Notes: generated by a model from the sequence alone, not told the origin. 64,000 nt of DNA from Streptomyces phaeofaciens (GCF_014648915.1 NZ_BMSA01000031.1:1-64000), one strand, 5' to 3'. Counted from the first letter of the stretch, positions 7,589-16,816 are shown. Numbers and translations: made by a program.

Positions 7589-8989
7589 CTATCGGGACCC
7601 GAGCGACCAGCGCGGCCCCTGCGGGCCGTCCTCGATGGTCAGCCCGGACTGGTTGAGCTGGTCGCGGATGGCGTCCGCGGTCGCCCAGTCCTTCCGGCCC
7701 CGGGCCGCCTCCCGCTGGTCCAGGACCAGGCGTACGAGGCTGTCGACCACGCCGTGCAGATCCTCGCCCCGGTCGCTCTCCCCGGCCCAGTGCGGGTCGA
7801 GGGGGTCGAGTCCGAGGACCGCGAGCATGGCGCGCACCTCGGCGAGGCGGGCCACCGCGGCTTCCTTGTCGTCGGCGGCGAGGGCGGAGTTGCCCTGCCG
7901 GACGGTGGTGTGCACGACGGCGAGCGCCTGCGGGACGCCCAGGTCGTCGTCCATCGCCTCGGCGAAGGCCGGCGGCACCTCGGCGGCGGGCTCGACAACA
8001 CCCCCGGCCAGCTCGATCACGCGCTGCACGAAGCCCTCGATCCGTGCGAACGCCGACTCGGCCTCGCGCAGCGACTCCTCGCTGTACTCGATCATCGAGC
8101 GGTAGTGCGGGGTGCCGAGGTAGTAGCGCAGCACGATCGGCCGCCACTGCTTGACCATCTCGGAGACGAGGACGCTGTTGCCGAGCGACTTCGACATCTT
8201 CTCGCCGGCCATGGTGACCCAGGCGTTGTGCACCCAGTACCGGGCGAACTCGTCGCCGTAGGCCTTGGCCTGGGCGATCTCGTTCTCGTGGTGCGGGAAG
8301 ATCAGGTCGAGGCCGCCGCCGTGGATGTCGAAGGCGGGGCCCAGGTACTTGTGCGCCATCGCCGAGCACTCCAGGTGCCAGCCGGGACGGCCGCGGCCCC
8401 AGGGGGTCTCCCAGCTCGGCTCGCCCGGCTTGACGGACTTCCACAGCGCGAAGTCACGCTGGTCGCGCTTGCCGGTCTCGCCGTCGCCCGACGGCTGGCG
8501 CAGGTCGTCGAGGTCCTGGTTGGACAGCTCCAGGTAGCCCGGGAAGGAGCGCACGTCGAAGTAGACGTTGCCGTCGGCCTCGTAGGCGTGACCGCGCTCG
8601 ATCAGGCCGCGCATCATCTCGATCATCTCGGGGACGTGCCCGGTGGCGCGCGGCTCGTAGGTGGGCGGGAGGCAACCGAGGGCCTGGTAGCCGTCGTTGA
8701 ACGCCCGCTCGTTCTCGTAGCCGATGGACCACCAGGGGCGGCCCTGGTCGTGCGACTTGGCGATGATCTTGTCGTCGATGTCGGTGACGTTGCGGATGAA
8801 CGTGACGTCGTAGCCGCGGTGGTCGAACCAGCGGCGCATGATGTCGAAGTTCAGGCCGGAGCGGATGTGCCCGATGTGCGGGGCCGCCTGCACGGTGGCA
8901 CCACACAGGTAGATCGAGACACAACCCTGCTGGAGCGGGGTGAAGTCACGGATCTGCCGGGCGCTGGTGTCGTACAGGCGAATGGTCAC
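7589..8989 (-). CDS. cysS: Cysteinyl-tRNA synthetase
   Basis: This 466-residue class I aminoacyl-tRNA synthetase charges tRNA-Cys. The HIGH motif is at 38-41 ([10 protein letters not shown]), and Cys29 in YLCGATV is the first zinc ligand that discriminates Cys. The other zinc ligands lie in HLECSAMA and FPHHENE, and [11 protein letters not shown] is the KMSKS loop. The length fits CysS. The paralogue MshC (mycothiol ligase) is shorter at its C-terminus and lies elsewhere in Streptomyces. I chose GTG 8989 (VTIRLYDT) because it matches the family N-terminus; the open frame extends over 400 bases upstream without family similarity. It lies downstream of ispF, co-oriented with a 155-base gap, and upstream of rlmB. 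Confidence 0.94.
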   Translation of the reverse strand: MTIRLYDTSARQIRDFTPLQQGCVSIYLCGATVQAAPHIGHIRSGLNFDIMRRWFDHRGYDVTFIRNVTDIDDKIIAKSHDQGRPWWSIGYENERAFNDGYQALGCLPPTYEPRATGHVPEMIEMMRGLIERGHAYEADGNVYFDVRSFPGYLELSNQDLDDLRQPSGDGETGKRDQRDFALWKSVKPGEPSWETPWGRGRPGWHLECSAMAHKYLGPAFDIHGGGLDLIFPHHENEIAQAKAYGDEFARYWVHNAWVTMAGEKMSKSLGNSVLVSEMVKQWRPIVLRYYLGTPHYRSMIEYSEESLREAESAFARIEGFVQRVIELAGGVVEPAAEVPPAFAEAMDDDLGVPQALAVVHTTVRQGNSALAADDKEAAVARLAEVRAMLAVLGLDPLDPHWAGESDRGEDLHGVVDSLVRLVLDQREAARGRKDWATADAIRDQLNQSGLTIEDGPQGPRWSLGSR

Positions 8990-9144
8990 CACTCCAGGGT
9001 AGTGGGCGCGAGGGGCTGAATTACAACGTGAGGTGACTCGCTCGTTCCGGCCGGCGGGCCGGTGGGCGTCGGGCTCACCGTCCCGCGCGCCCCTCGGCGT
9101 TCCTCGCGCCCCTCTCCGTCCCGCGCGCTCCCGGGGCGGGCGCC

Positions 9145-9642
9145 TCAGGTCGTTCGGGCCACCAGCGCGGTCGCCACGGCCATCAGTCCCTCGTCGCGCC
9201 CCGGGAATCCCAGCCCGTCCGTCGTCGCCCCCGACACCGACACGGGTGCGCCCGCGGCCTCGGAGAGGATCTTCTCCGCTTCCTCGCGCCGCTTGCCGAT
9301 CTTCGGCCGCGGGCCCACGACCTGCACGGCGACGTTCCCGATGACGAAACCCGCCGCTCGGACGATCCGGGCGGCCTCGGTGAGCAGGGTGATCCCGGAG
9401 GCGCCGGACCACTCGGGGCGCCCGGTGCCGAAGTGGCGGCCCAGGTCACCCAGTCCGGCGGCGGAGAACAGCGCGTTGCACGCGGCGTGCGCGACGACGT
9501 CCGCGTCGCTGTGGCCGGCCAGGCCCGGACCCTCGCCCTCCCATTTCAGGCCCGCGCACCACAGCTCGCGGCCCTCCTCGAAGGCGTGGATGTCGGTGCC
9601 GATGCCGACCCGGGGCAGGACCGGGGGCGTCTCAGAAGCCAT
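9145..9642 (-). CDS. ispF: 2-C-methyl-D-erythritol 2,4-cyclodiphosphate synthase
   Basis: This 165-residue enzyme of the MEP isoprenoid pathway cyclises CDP-methylerythritol 2-phosphate and releases CMP. The metal-binding motif GTDIHAF (Asp17, His19) and the HSDADVVAH segment are present, as is the C-terminal [16 protein letters not shown] segment. The usual ALLGA sequence after HSDAD reads [11 protein letters not shown], as is common in Streptomyces. The start overlaps the end of ispD by 11 bases, so the two are translationally coupled. The pair catalyses steps 3 and 5 of the pathway. Confidence 0.94.
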   Translation of the reverse strand: MASETPPVLPRVGIGTDIHAFEEGRELWCAGLKWEGEGPGLAGHSDADVVAHAACNALFSAAGLGDLGRHFGTGRPEWSGASGITLLTEAARIVRAAGFVIGNVAVQVVGPRPKIGKRREEAEKILSEAAGAPVSVSGATTDGLGFPGRDEGLMAVATALVARTT

Positions 9643-10384
9643 CGTTGAGCCTCCTGCGCGCCAGGACCGCCTCCGCGAGGACGAGGTCCAGGGGCCGGGT
9701 GACCTTGAAGGCCTCCTCGTGGCCGGGAACGACGACGACGGTCAGGCCGAGCTGCTCGACCATGCTCGCGTCGTCGGTGACGTCCTCGGTGACCGTCTCG
9801 TGGGCACGCACGAGCGTGGCGCGGTCGAAGCCCTGCGGGGTCTGTACGGCGCGCAGCCGGGCGCGCACCGGGGTGGCAACGACCGGCTCGGGGTCGCCGG
9901 GCGTCGCGGCCGGTTCGACCTCCTTGACGGTGTCGGCGAGCGGCAGCGCCGGGACGACGGCGGGGGCGCCGTCGCGGACGGCCTCGATGACGGCGTCCAC
10001 GGTGTCCACGGGCACCAGCGGCCGGGCGGCGTCGTGGACGAGGACGATGTCGTGGTCCGGCGGCAGGGCGTCCAGGCCCAGCTTCACGGACTCCTGGCGG
10101 GTGTCGCCGCCGGGCACCACGAGGAAGTCGGTGCGGTCGGGCAGCGCGTGCGCATCGAGCAGCGACTTGACCTCGGCGGCGCCGTCCGGCGGGGCCACGA
10201 CGACCACCAGGGAGACGGCGCGGGAGGCGGCGAGGGCGCGGACCGCGTGGATCAGCATGGGCGTGCCGTTCAGCGCGCGGAGCGCCTTGGGGGCGCCCGG
10301 GCCGAGGCGTACACCCCGGCCGGCGGCCGGAATCACCGCGGCCGTACGGGCGGGCGCGGGCGAGGGAAGCGAATCGTCAGACAT
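9632..10384 (-). CDS. ispD: 2-C-methyl-D-erythritol 4-phosphate cytidylyltransferase
   Basis: This 250-residue GT-A-fold cytidylyltransferase transfers CMP from CTP to MEP. The nucleotide-binding loop [11 protein letters not shown] followed by PKALRALNG lies at residues 19-40. [10 protein letters not shown] (about 128-137) and [11 protein letters not shown] (about 188-198) are family motifs, and the C-terminal [10 protein letters not shown] contains the metal/substrate Asp. It overlaps downstream ispF by 11 bases. The preceding 330-base gap to carD contains a tandem GATGTCC-type repeat. Confidence 0.94.
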   Translation of the reverse strand: MSDDSLPSPAPARTAAVIPAAGRGVRLGPGAPKALRALNGTPMLIHAVRALAASRAVSLVVVVAPPDGAAEVKSLLDAHALPDRTDFLVVPGGDTRQESVKLGLDALPPDHDIVLVHDAARPLVPVDTVDAVIEAVRDGAPAVVPALPLADTVKEVEPAATPGDPEPVVATPVRARLRAVQTPQGFDRATLVRAHETVTEDVTDDASMVEQLGLTVVVVPGHEEAFKVTRPLDLVLAEAVLARRRLNDGF

Positions 10385-10542
10385 CGGTTCCTGTCAGGTT
10401 TGTGTGCTCGGCCATGTTGGGTACGGACACAGCGTGCCGGGCGCGACGCCTTGACCGGACCCTTCCGTGACGTGCCGGTCGAGCCAGCTGCCCGGGCCCG
10501 GCACGCCAAGTATCGGGGGTTTCCCCGAGATCGTCCGATGAC

Positions 10543-10600
10543 GGATGTCCGAGAATGGATGTCCAGATAGATGTCCAGAATGGACGTCCGAGGGTGTCCG
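10543..10600. repeat. Five imperfect GGATGTCC tandem repeats in ispD-carD gap
   Basis: GGATGTCC at 10543, GGATGTCC at 10557, GATGTCC at 10570, GGACGTCC at 10582 and GGTGTCC at 10593 are spaced 10-14 bases apart, with GAGAAT/AGAAT linkers. They lie upstream of ispD on its promoter side. The helical-phase spacing suggests multiple operator sites, but no known regulator has been matched. Apart from this cluster and a short hairpin (TCGGGG..CCCCGA near 10514-10530), the 10385-10714 gap shows nothing else. Confidence 0.6.
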
Positions 10601-10714
10601 ACGGGTGTGCGGCAGGAGAACGCGAACATGCCGCAGCGCCCGGCGACGGGAATACGTCATCGGGCACCGCGGCATTTCAGTGTTCTTCAGTGCTGAAGTC
10701 GGCGTGTGCCGGCG

Positions 10715-11197
10715 TCAGGACGCGAGCACCTCGTCGAGCAGGGCCTCGGCCTTGTCCTCGTTGGTGTTCTCCGCGAGAGCGAGCTCGCTCACCAGGATCT
10801 GGCGAGCCTTGGCGAGCATGCGCTTCTCACCGGCGGAGAGTCCGCGCTCGCGCTCACGACGCCACAGGTCACGCACGACTTCCGCGACCTTGATGACATC
10901 GCCGGAGGCGAGCTTCTCCAGATTTGCCTTGTAGCGACGCGACCAGTTCGTGGGCTCCTCGGCGTACGGCGCACGCAGCACCTCGAAGACCCGGTCCAGC
11001 CCGTCCTGACCGACCACATCACGCACGCCGACGAACTCCGCATTGTCCGCTGGCACACGTACCGTCAGGTCACCCTGGGCGACCTTCAGCACCAAGTAGG
11101 TCTTGTCCACGCCTTTGATCTGGCGAGTTTCGATGGCCTCGATCAGCGCGGCCCCGTGATGGGGATAGACCACGGTGTCGCCAACCTTGAACGTCAT
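10715..11197 (-). CDS. carD: CarD/CdnL-family RNA polymerase-binding transcription factor
   Basis: This 160-residue protein has an N-terminal Tudor-like RNA polymerase-interacting domain (residues 1-60, starting [17 protein letters not shown]). The C-terminal part is a helical DNA-contacting domain (about 70-160) with the conserved Trp region [17 protein letters not shown]. The family binds the beta subunit next to RNA polymerase holoenzyme and stabilises the open complex at many promoters, including rRNA promoters. The start at 11197 matches the highly conserved N-terminus and follows an AAGGGG ribosome site. It lies upstream of ispD-ispF, as in many actinobacteria. Confidence 0.95.
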   Translation of the reverse strand: MTFKVGDTVVYPHHGAALIEAIETRQIKGVDKTYLVLKVAQGDLTVRVPADNAEFVGVRDVVGQDGLDRVFEVLRAPYAEEPTNWSRRYKANLEKLASGDVIKVAEVVRDLWRRERERGLSAGEKRMLAKARQILVSELALAENTNEDKAEALLDEVLAS

Positions 11198-11921
11198 GTG
11201 ACAGGTACCCCTTCCGTGGCTATCCAGGGTAACACGGAAACTGCGGTTCCTGAATGGCGTTTTCGCAGGTCAGGGCATATCTCGGGGCTTGACAACTGCA
11301 ACAGGAACGTGCTTCGGACGGCTCACGGAAGCAGGTATTCGCAGGTCGGAGCGCCTCTCCGAGGGGGGTGAAACGCGTACGTTACACGCATCCGGAGCCG
11401 GATCCGAACGGCCGAACATCCGCATATGTCCGCTTCCATGTGTGCGACTTCCGCTACTCCGTTCGGTACCCCTGGCCGGATACCGATCGTTTCCGGAATT
11501 GATCTTCGGCCGTTCGTCCGACCTCGTGATCAATTCCCGGTACGGCCGCGCATTCCTTCACGGAAAATCCTCCGGCGGACGTCGGCGGCGGTTATCCGAA
11601 TGACCGACGAGCAAGGAACAGGGGAAGACGAGACGGCAGAGGAGACGGCGGAGGAGACCTGAGAGACGGGGAAGACAGGGCGGGGAAGACGGGCGGGAAG
11701 AGCGGTGGTGAATCGCGGGTGACCGACGGGTCGCTTGTTGGTGCCATGACGAGTCCGGAAGGAGGGAGAGGACGGCACGCCCGAGGGCGCGGAACGCTCT
11801 AGAGGCGGGTCGGGTGCGGCCGCGTGGGAACGGCTCGGTAACCTAAGGCCGCTGACAGACCCTTAGGGCGGCTTTATCACCAGGTGAGCTGCCCCTGTGC
11901 GTTCAAGGAGATGCCGCCGCC
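11198..11921. other. 724-base non-coding region with a purine-rich tract
   Basis: No convincing gene is present. The part at 11220-11600 is visibly lower in GC than its surroundings and contains CGGAATTGATC/GATCAATTCC-type inverted segments (about 11496-11538). From about 11609 to 11706 the plus strand is almost all purine plus scattered C (GAGACGGCAGAGGAGACGG and similar). The left end must hold the carD promoter and the right end that of the lipoprotein gene (CCTAAGG near 11841). A short acidic reading frame ends at 11662 but lacks a ribosome site. Confidence 0.5.
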
Positions 11922-12608
11922 GTGAGCAGCAGCCTTCGACGCGGCGCCCTCGCCGCATCCGCCCTCGCGTTCTCGATCGCCACGCTCGCCGCCTGCGGCG
12001 CCGGCAACAACAGCCAGACCTTGGAGATCAAGCCGGACAACGCCGCCACCAGCGTCGGGGTCATCAAGATCCAGAACGCGGTGGTCATCACCCAGCCCGC
12101 GCCCGAGAGCAGCGGCCCCATCGCCGTCTCCGCGACCGTCTTCAACAGCGGCGACAACGACCAGACGGTGGACTCGATCGAGGTCGAGGGCCTCGGCACC
12201 GCGAAGATCTCGCCCGCCGAGGGCGAGAACAAGCTGACCGTCCCGGCCGGCGGCTCCGTCGTCATCGGCGGCGAGGGCAACGCCTCCGCCGTCCTGGAGG
12301 GCGGCTCCGAGGAGGACCCCCTCGACGGCAACGTCCAGAAGACCACCTTCACCCTGAGCGAGACCGGCGCGGTGGCCCTTCAGGCCTTCGTCGTCCCCGC
12401 CAAGAGCTACTTCTCCGACTGGGGCCCGAGCGACATCCCGAGCGCCCCGGAGATCACGCCGTCCCAGAGCGCGACCGCCGGGGCCTCCGGGACCCCGCAG
12501 GCGGGCGAGTCCGGCGCGGCGACCCCGACGGACACCGCCACGGCCACGGCCACAGGCACGGCCACCGGCACGGCGAACACGTCCACGGAGTCGCCCGCGG
12601 GCCAGTGA
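11922..12608 (+). CDS. Secreted lipoprotein next to the pho genes
   Basis: This 228-residue lipoprotein starts with GTG. The lipobox is TLAAC, with the lipidated Cys at about 25, after a 20-residue hydrophobic segment. The mature part (about 30-175) looks like a beta-sandwich of the DUF461/copper-chaperone-like type (segments such as PIAVSATVFNSGDNDQTVD), and the last 50 residues are a Thr/Ala/Gly/Ser-rich disordered tail. A ribosome site AAGGAG precedes by about 10 bases. It converges on phoP with a strong terminator between. The role is unknown; closeness to phoRP may be only positional. Confidence 0.8.
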   Translation: MSSSLRRGALAASALAFSIATLAACGAGNNSQTLEIKPDNAATSVGVIKIQNAVVITQPAPESSGPIAVSATVFNSGDNDQTVDSIEVEGLGTAKISPAEGENKLTVPAGGSVVIGGEGNASAVLEGGSEEDPLDGNVQKTTFTLSETGAVALQAFVVPAKSYFSDWGPSDIPSAPEITPSQSATAGASGTPQAGESGAATPTDTATATATGTATGTANTSTESPAGQ

Positions 12609-12623
12609 CCCCGCACCGCACAC

Positions 12624-12667
12624 GCCGAGAGGGCGGCACCCCCCGGTGGGGGTGCCGCCCTCTCGGC
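12624..12667. terminator. Bidirectional terminator between lipoprotein gene and phoP
   Basis: A 20-bp perfect stem (GCCGAGAGGGCGGCACCCCC and its complement) with a four-base loop separates the convergent genes. Confidence 0.9.
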
Positions 12668-12758
12668 GCAACGGCCCGATCCGGCGTCAGGCGGGACCGG
12701 CCCGGCGGACTCGCGTCACCTCTTCGGGTCACGCGCCCGCCGCACCGCCCGCCACCGA

Positions 12759-13439
12759 TCAGGGCTCGAACTTGTATCCGAGGCCCCGCACCGTCACCAG
12801 GTACCGCGGCGCGCCCGGGTCCGGCTCGATCTTGGCGCGCAGGCGCTTCACGTGGACGTCGAGGGTCTTGGTGTCGCCGACGTAGTCGGCACCCCAGACC
12901 CGGTCGATGAGCTGCATCCGGGTCAGCACACGGCCGGCGTTGCGCAGCAGCATCTCCAGGAGGTCGAACTCCTTCAGGGGGAGGTCGACCTTGGAGCCGG
13001 AGACCGTCACCACGTGCCGGTCGACGTCCATGCGCACCGGGCCGGCCTCCAGGGCCGCCGGGGTCACCTCCTCCGGCTCGCCGCGCCGGCGCAGGACGGC
13101 CCGGATCCGGGCGACCAGCTCGCGCGAGGAGAACGGCTTGGTGACGTAGTCGTCGGCTCCTATTTCGAGACCCACGACCTTGTCGATCTCGCTGTCCTTG
13201 GCGGTCACCATGATCACGGGAACGTTGGAGCGGCCGCGCAGCTGGCGGCAGACCTCCGTGCCGGGCAGCCCCGGCAGCATCAGGTCGAGCAGGACGAGGT
13301 CGGCGCCGTTGCGCTCGAACTCGTCCAGGCCGTCGGGCCCGGTGGCCGCCACGGCGACCTCGAAGCCCTCCTTGCGGAGCATGTACGACAGGGCGTCGGA
13401 GAAGGACTCCTCGTCCTCGACGACGAGCACACGGGTCAC
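12759..13439 (-). CDS. phoP: Phosphate response regulator PhoP
   Basis: This 226-residue OmpR/PhoB-family regulator activates phosphate-scavenging genes and represses antibiotic and nitrogen genes in Streptomyces. The receiver domain has the acidic pair at 8-9, phospho-acceptor Asp52 in LLDLMLPG and Lys101 in DDYVTKPF. The winged-helix domain (about 130-226) has the recognition-helix segment TKTLDVHVKRLRAKI. It overlaps phoR by four bases (ATGA), so both are co-translated. Divergence from phoU across a PHO box, together with the kinase, identifies it as PhoP rather than another OmpR regulator. Confidence 0.95.
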   Translation of the reverse strand: MTRVLVVEDEESFSDALSYMLRKEGFEVAVAATGPDGLDEFERNGADLVLLDLMLPGLPGTEVCRQLRGRSNVPVIMVTAKDSEIDKVVGLEIGADDYVTKPFSSRELVARIRAVLRRRGEPEEVTPAALEAGPVRMDVDRHVVTVSGSKVDLPLKEFDLLEMLLRNAGRVLTRMQLIDRVWGADYVGDTKTLDVHVKRLRAKIEPDPGAPRYLVTVRGLGYKFEP

Positions 13440-14764
13440 GGAAGGACCTCCGGGGCGGAAAGCGTCTGGTACGCGGTTGACTCGGGGGGTGTCTGGGCGG
13501 ACGGCCCGTCCTCTTCGTCATCGTCGAGGTCGGGGTGCTGTTGTGCCCGGTCGCGGTCGCGGGCCGCGCCCGCCTCCGGCAGCCGCAGCGTAAAAGTGGA
13601 GCCCTGTCCCTCGGCACTCCACACCGTGACCTCCCCGCCGTGCGAGGCGGCCACGTGCTTGACGATCGCCAGGCCGAGCCCCGTACCGCCGGTGGCACGG
13701 GAACGGGCCGGGTCGACGCGGTAGAAGCGCTCGAAGATGCGCTCCTTGTCCTTGTCGGAGATCCCGATGCCCTGGTCGGTGACGGCGATCTCGATCAGGT
13801 CCCCGCCGGGTGCGGTCACCCGGCGGGCGGCTATCCCGACCCGGGTACGGGCGGGTGAGTAGTTGACGGCGTTCTCCACCAGGTTGCCCAGGGCCGCGGC
13901 CAGCTGACCGCGGTGGCCCCAGACACTCAGGTCGGCGGTGCCGTCCGTCCGTCGCCCGCCACCGGCCTGCTCGGGTCCTTCGGACGCCGCGACGCTGGTG
14001 GCCATGGTGATCTGCTTGGTGCCGGCCTGGTGCCGGCAGCGGTCGACGGCCTCGGCGACGAGTTCGTCGACGCCGACCGGCTCGGCGTCCTCCAGCGGGT
14101 CGTCGTTCTGGACCCGGGAGAGGTCGATCAGCTCCTGCACCAGGTTGGTGAGCCGGGTGGCCTCGATCTGCATCCGCCCGGCGAAGCGCTGCACCGCCTC
14201 CGGGTCGTCGGAGGCGTCCATGACGGCTTCCGAGAGCAGCGAGAGCGCCCCGACCGGCGTCTTCAGCTCATGGCTCACGTTCGCGACGAAGTCACGTCGT
14301 ACGGCCTCGATCCGGCGGGCCTCGGTGAGGTCCTCCACAAGGAGCAGCACCAGCCGGGAGCCCAGCGGGGCCACTCTGGCGGACACCGCGAGGGCCTCGC
14401 CGCGCCCCGTGCCCCGCCGGGCGAGATCCAGCTCGACCTGGCGTATCTCGCCGTCGCGACGGGTGTCGCGAGCCATCTGGAGCATCGGCTCCACAGCGAG
14501 CTTGCCGCCCCTGACCAGGCCGAGGGCGTACGCCGCCGAGCTGGCCTTGACCACGGCGTCGGCCTCGTCGAGGACGACCGCCGAGGACCGCAGCACCGAC
14601 AGAACGGTGTCCACGCCCGGCGGAAGCACCGGGTCCGTGTGCAGGGAGGTACGAGTGGGCCGAGCCTGGTCGCGCTCGCTCCAGCGGAACGCCAGCATGG
14701 CGATGACACCGGTGAGCACCCCGGCGATCGCTGCCGCTGCGGCGACCGCCGCGTTCACGTCCAT
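13436..14764 (-). CDS. phoR: Phosphate sensor histidine kinase PhoR
   Basis: This 442-residue kinase is of the SenX3/PhoR type. It has a single N-terminal membrane segment (about 4-26), a linker/PAS-like region (about 45-165), the HisKA domain with phospho-acceptor His in NVSHELKTPVG (about 175), and HATPase_c with the N box ENAVNYSP, G1 DQGIGI and G2 GTGLGLAIV. Having one transmembrane helix rather than two is typical of actinobacterial PhoR. A Gly/Asp-rich insertion lies between the H and N boxes (around 265-285). It phosphorylates PhoP on phosphate limitation. Its promoter lies in the phoR-phoU gap with the PHO box. Confidence 0.94.
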   Translation of the reverse strand: MDVNAAVAAAAAIAGVLTGVIAMLAFRWSERDQARPTRTSLHTDPVLPPGVDTVLSVLRSSAVVLDEADAVVKASSAAYALGLVRGGKLAVEPMLQMARDTRRDGEIRQVELDLARRGTGRGEALAVSARVAPLGSRLVLLLVEDLTEARRIEAVRRDFVANVSHELKTPVGALSLLSEAVMDASDDPEAVQRFAGRMQIEATRLTNLVQELIDLSRVQNDDPLEDAEPVGVDELVAEAVDRCRHQAGTKQITMATSVAASEGPEQAGGGRRTDGTADLSVWGHRGQLAAALGNLVENAVNYSPARTRVGIAARRVTAPGGDLIEIAVTDQGIGISDKDKERIFERFYRVDPARSRATGGTGLGLAIVKHVAASHGGEVTVWSAEGQGSTFTLRLPEAGAARDRDRAQQHPDLDDDEEDGPSAQTPPESTAYQTLSAPEVLP

Positions 14765-14837
14765 GCGTCCAGGTTAGGCACGGGATCCAGCCTGACCACA
14801 GCCATCGAGGTGCGACCTCGAACACTCGTCGCCCAGA

Positions 14838-14870
14838 GTTCACCTTGGAGCCAGTGGTGGTTCATTTGAG
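14838..14870. promoter_or_regulatory. PHO box between phoR and phoU
   Basis: Two good 11-base direct repeat units, GTTCACCTTGG (14838-14848) and GTTCATTTGAG (14860-14870), flank a degenerate unit in exact 11-base register (14849-14859). This is the layout of a three-unit Streptomyces PhoP operator, whose unit resembles GTTCACCNNNN. It would allow PhoP to control both its own operon and phoU. Confidence 0.8.
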
Positions 14871-15020
14871 GTGACGGAAACCGACGCGTACAGGGCGGAC
14901 CGTGGCACGGTGGGGTTCGCAGCACCGGTTCAGCGGCTGGTCGGCATCGGGTCCGACCGGGGCGAATGGCCGGTTCTGGCCCCCCGGAACCCCGAGAATC
15001 ACGTACGAGAGGGAAGCCTG

Positions 15021-15728
15021 ATGCGGGACGCGTACCACGAGGAACTTGACTCGATCGGCGACAGCCTGGTCGAGATGGCCCGGCTGGTCGGGTCGGCGAT
15101 CGGGCGCGCCACGACCGCCATCCTCGACTCCGATCTGAAGCTGGCCGAAAGCGTCATCGAGGCCGACCAGAAGGTCGACGAGCTCCAGCACGACCTCGAG
15201 GCGAAGGCGATAGCGCTGCTGGCGCGGCAGCAGCCGGTGGCGACGGACCTGCGGATCGTCGTCACGTCGCTGCGGATGTCCGCCGACCTGGAGCGCTCCG
15301 GCGACCTCGCCCAGCACGTGGCGAAGCTGGCGCGGCTGCGCTTCCCGAACCGCGCGGTGCCGCAGGACCTGCACGCCACGATCCTGGAGATGGGCCAGCT
15401 CGCGCAGCGCCTGATGGCGAAGGCGGCGGAGGTCGTCATCACCAAGGACGTCGACCTCGCCCTCCAGCTGGAGTCGGACGACGACGCGATGGACCTCCTC
15501 CACCGCGCCCTCTTCCAGCACCTGCTGGACGACCGCTGGAAGCACGGCATCGAGACGGCGGTCGACGTCACCCTGCTGGGCCGCTACTACGAGCGGTTCG
15601 CCGACCACGCGGTGGCGGTCGCCAAGCGCGTGGTGTTCCTGGTCACGGGCGAACACGCGGACGAGCTCCAGCCGGACATCCAGCCCGACATCCAGCCGGC
15701 ACCCGCCCCGGGAGGGGACGGGGCCTGA
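15021..15728 (+). CDS. phoU: Phosphate signalling protein PhoU
   Basis: This 235-residue cytoplasmic all-helical protein consists of two PhoU three-helix repeats (about 15-100 and 115-205). Metal-binding clusters of the family are visible in SADLERSGDLAQH and YYERFADHAV. The last 20 residues contain a short repeat (QPDIQPDIQP) and are probably disordered. PhoU links the Pst transporter to PhoR and keeps the system off when phosphate is plentiful. ATG 15021 follows GAGAGGGAAGCCTG. The frame is open upstream to 14871, but that part lacks family similarity and would overlap the control region, leaving a leader of up to about 150 bases. Confidence 0.94.
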   Translation: MRDAYHEELDSIGDSLVEMARLVGSAIGRATTAILDSDLKLAESVIEADQKVDELQHDLEAKAIALLARQQPVATDLRIVVTSLRMSADLERSGDLAQHVAKLARLRFPNRAVPQDLHATILEMGQLAQRLMAKAAEVVITKDVDLALQLESDDDAMDLLHRALFQHLLDDRWKHGIETAVDVTLLGRYYERFADHAVAVAKRVVFLVTGEHADELQPDIQPDIQPAPAPGGDGA

Positions 15729-15860
15729 GGGACCCTCCCCGAGGGACCCGGCCGCGCGCCGGATTCCGCCCGGGGCGCGCGTGAGCCACTGTGCGCCGTT
15801 GATGCGCCCGACACAGCGGGCATGCAATGGGCACAGGCCCTACGCCTCCGGGAGGAACCC

Positions 15861-16019
15861 ATGGCCGAGTCCCCCAGTGTTCCCACGCCCGACCCCACCC
15901 AGGAACGCCCGACCGAGCAGCCCGCCGAGATCAGGAACCTGACCCTGATAGGCGCGTGCGGCTGCGGCTCGGGGTGCGGGTGCGGGTGCCAGTCGGGGAA
16001 TCCCTGCCAGTGCGGCTGA
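15861..16019 (+). CDS. Small Cys/Gly-rich peptide (seven Cys at C-terminus)
   Basis: This 52-residue product has a hydrophilic Pro/Glu/Thr-rich N-terminal half (1-30) and a C-terminal 22-residue tail holding seven Cys among Gly, Ser and Gln (CGCGSGCGCGCQ, then CQCG at the end). I chose ATG 15861 because GGGAGGA lies 6 bases upstream; an in-frame ATG at 15822 lacks a site. No family is recognised. A charged leader-like half plus a Cys-rich core resembles either a ribosomally made peptide precursor or a metallothionein-like metal binder, but no modification enzyme gene is adjacent. It follows phoU by 132 bases and ends before a strong hairpin, so it may be read with phoU. Confidence 0.7.
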   Translation: MAESPSVPTPDPTQERPTEQPAEIRNLTLIGACGCGSGCGCGCQSGNPCQCG

Positions 16020-16097
16020 GGATGCTGCCGCCCCGGCACCGACGCGAGTGAAGAGGTCGTCCCGACGCCGAACCGGCCGAGGACGACGTACGACGTG

Positions 16098-16131
16098 AGG
16101 GGCCCCGGCGCCGACAGGCACCGGGGCCCCT
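16098..16131. terminator. Terminator between Cys-rich peptide gene and convergent gene
   Basis: An 11-base stem (AGGGGCCCCGG / CCGGGGCCCCT) with a 12-base loop lies between the convergent transcription units. Confidence 0.8.
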
Positions 16132-16153
16132 GCCACGGCCGGCTCGCCGGCGA

Positions 16154-16600
16154 TCAGGGGTGGACCCGCGCCGCCGCGCAGGCCCGCTCGATCTCGCCCA
16201 GGTACTGCTCCAGTCGGAAGCGAACCTCCTCGACGGGCCCGCCGTCGGGGCCCGGGTACATCAGGCCCGACCAGATGACGGTCCCGCCCCGCAGCCCGAT
16301 CCGTACGGTCAGCCTGTCCGGCCCCGGATCGGGCCGTTCCTGGGCCGCCACCTCCACCGTGCGCGGCCTGTCCGTCGGGTAGAGCGGTCCGCCCGGCCCG
16401 AGCAGCCGCCCCGGACCGAGCCCGGCCATCCTGCCGTCGCTGCGCGCCACCACATCGAGGCCGTCGACGAAGAGATACGTGTGCACACCGGCACACACCG
16501 GCGGCCCGGGACACGCGCCGACGAGCAGCGTGCTCACCGCACCGTCGCTCCGCCTGCCGGGCACGGTGGCCCGCAGCGCGCGCGGGGATCTACGCGGCAT
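16154..16600 (-). CDS. Hypothetical protein
   Basis: This 148-residue protein has a basic N-terminus (first 20 residues with seven Arg). It then appears globular, with mixed strands (VHTYLFVDGLDVVARSDGRMAG, RLTVRIGLRGGTVIWSGLMYPG) and a C-terminal helix (PVEEVRFRLEQYLGEIERACAAAR). No signal peptide, membrane helix or known motif is seen. ATG 16600 is the most upstream start in frame. It is convergent with the Cys-rich peptide gene. The 216 bases above it, to the gpm-derived repeat, show no gene. Function is not recognised. Confidence 0.6.
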   Translation of the reverse strand: MPRRSPRALRATVPGRRSDGAVSTLLVGACPGPPVCAGVHTYLFVDGLDVVARSDGRMAGLGPGRLLGPGGPLYPTDRPRTVEVAAQERPDPGPDRLTVRIGLRGGTVIWSGLMYPGPDGGPVEEVRFRLEQYLGEIERACAAARVHP

Positions 16601-16816
16601 CCGCCCGGGACGAGGTCATGGGCCGATCGTAGCGGCCACCCCGGGCTCGACCGCCCTGGCGGTGTACCTGCCCTCGCGCCCAGATGTCAGGCCACCCTCG
16701 ATCGTCGCCGCCGGCGCGTCGAGAAACCCCCACAGGTCTGCGGCAGCTGCTTCGTGCCACTCCCTTCGACGGGCGTCCGCGACGCGTGCGGCTGACGCCC
16801 GTAGAGGGCCCAGGCC

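Noticed and set aside
11426-11662. Small acidic-tailed frame in the carD-lipoprotein gap
   Set aside because: No ribosome site, no conserved N-terminus, and the acidic end is an effect of the purine-rich tract.
14871-15020. Longer start for phoU at 14871
   Set aside because: The extra 50 residues are not part of the PhoU family, and the segment overlaps the leader and PHO-box region; ATG 15021 has a ribosome site.
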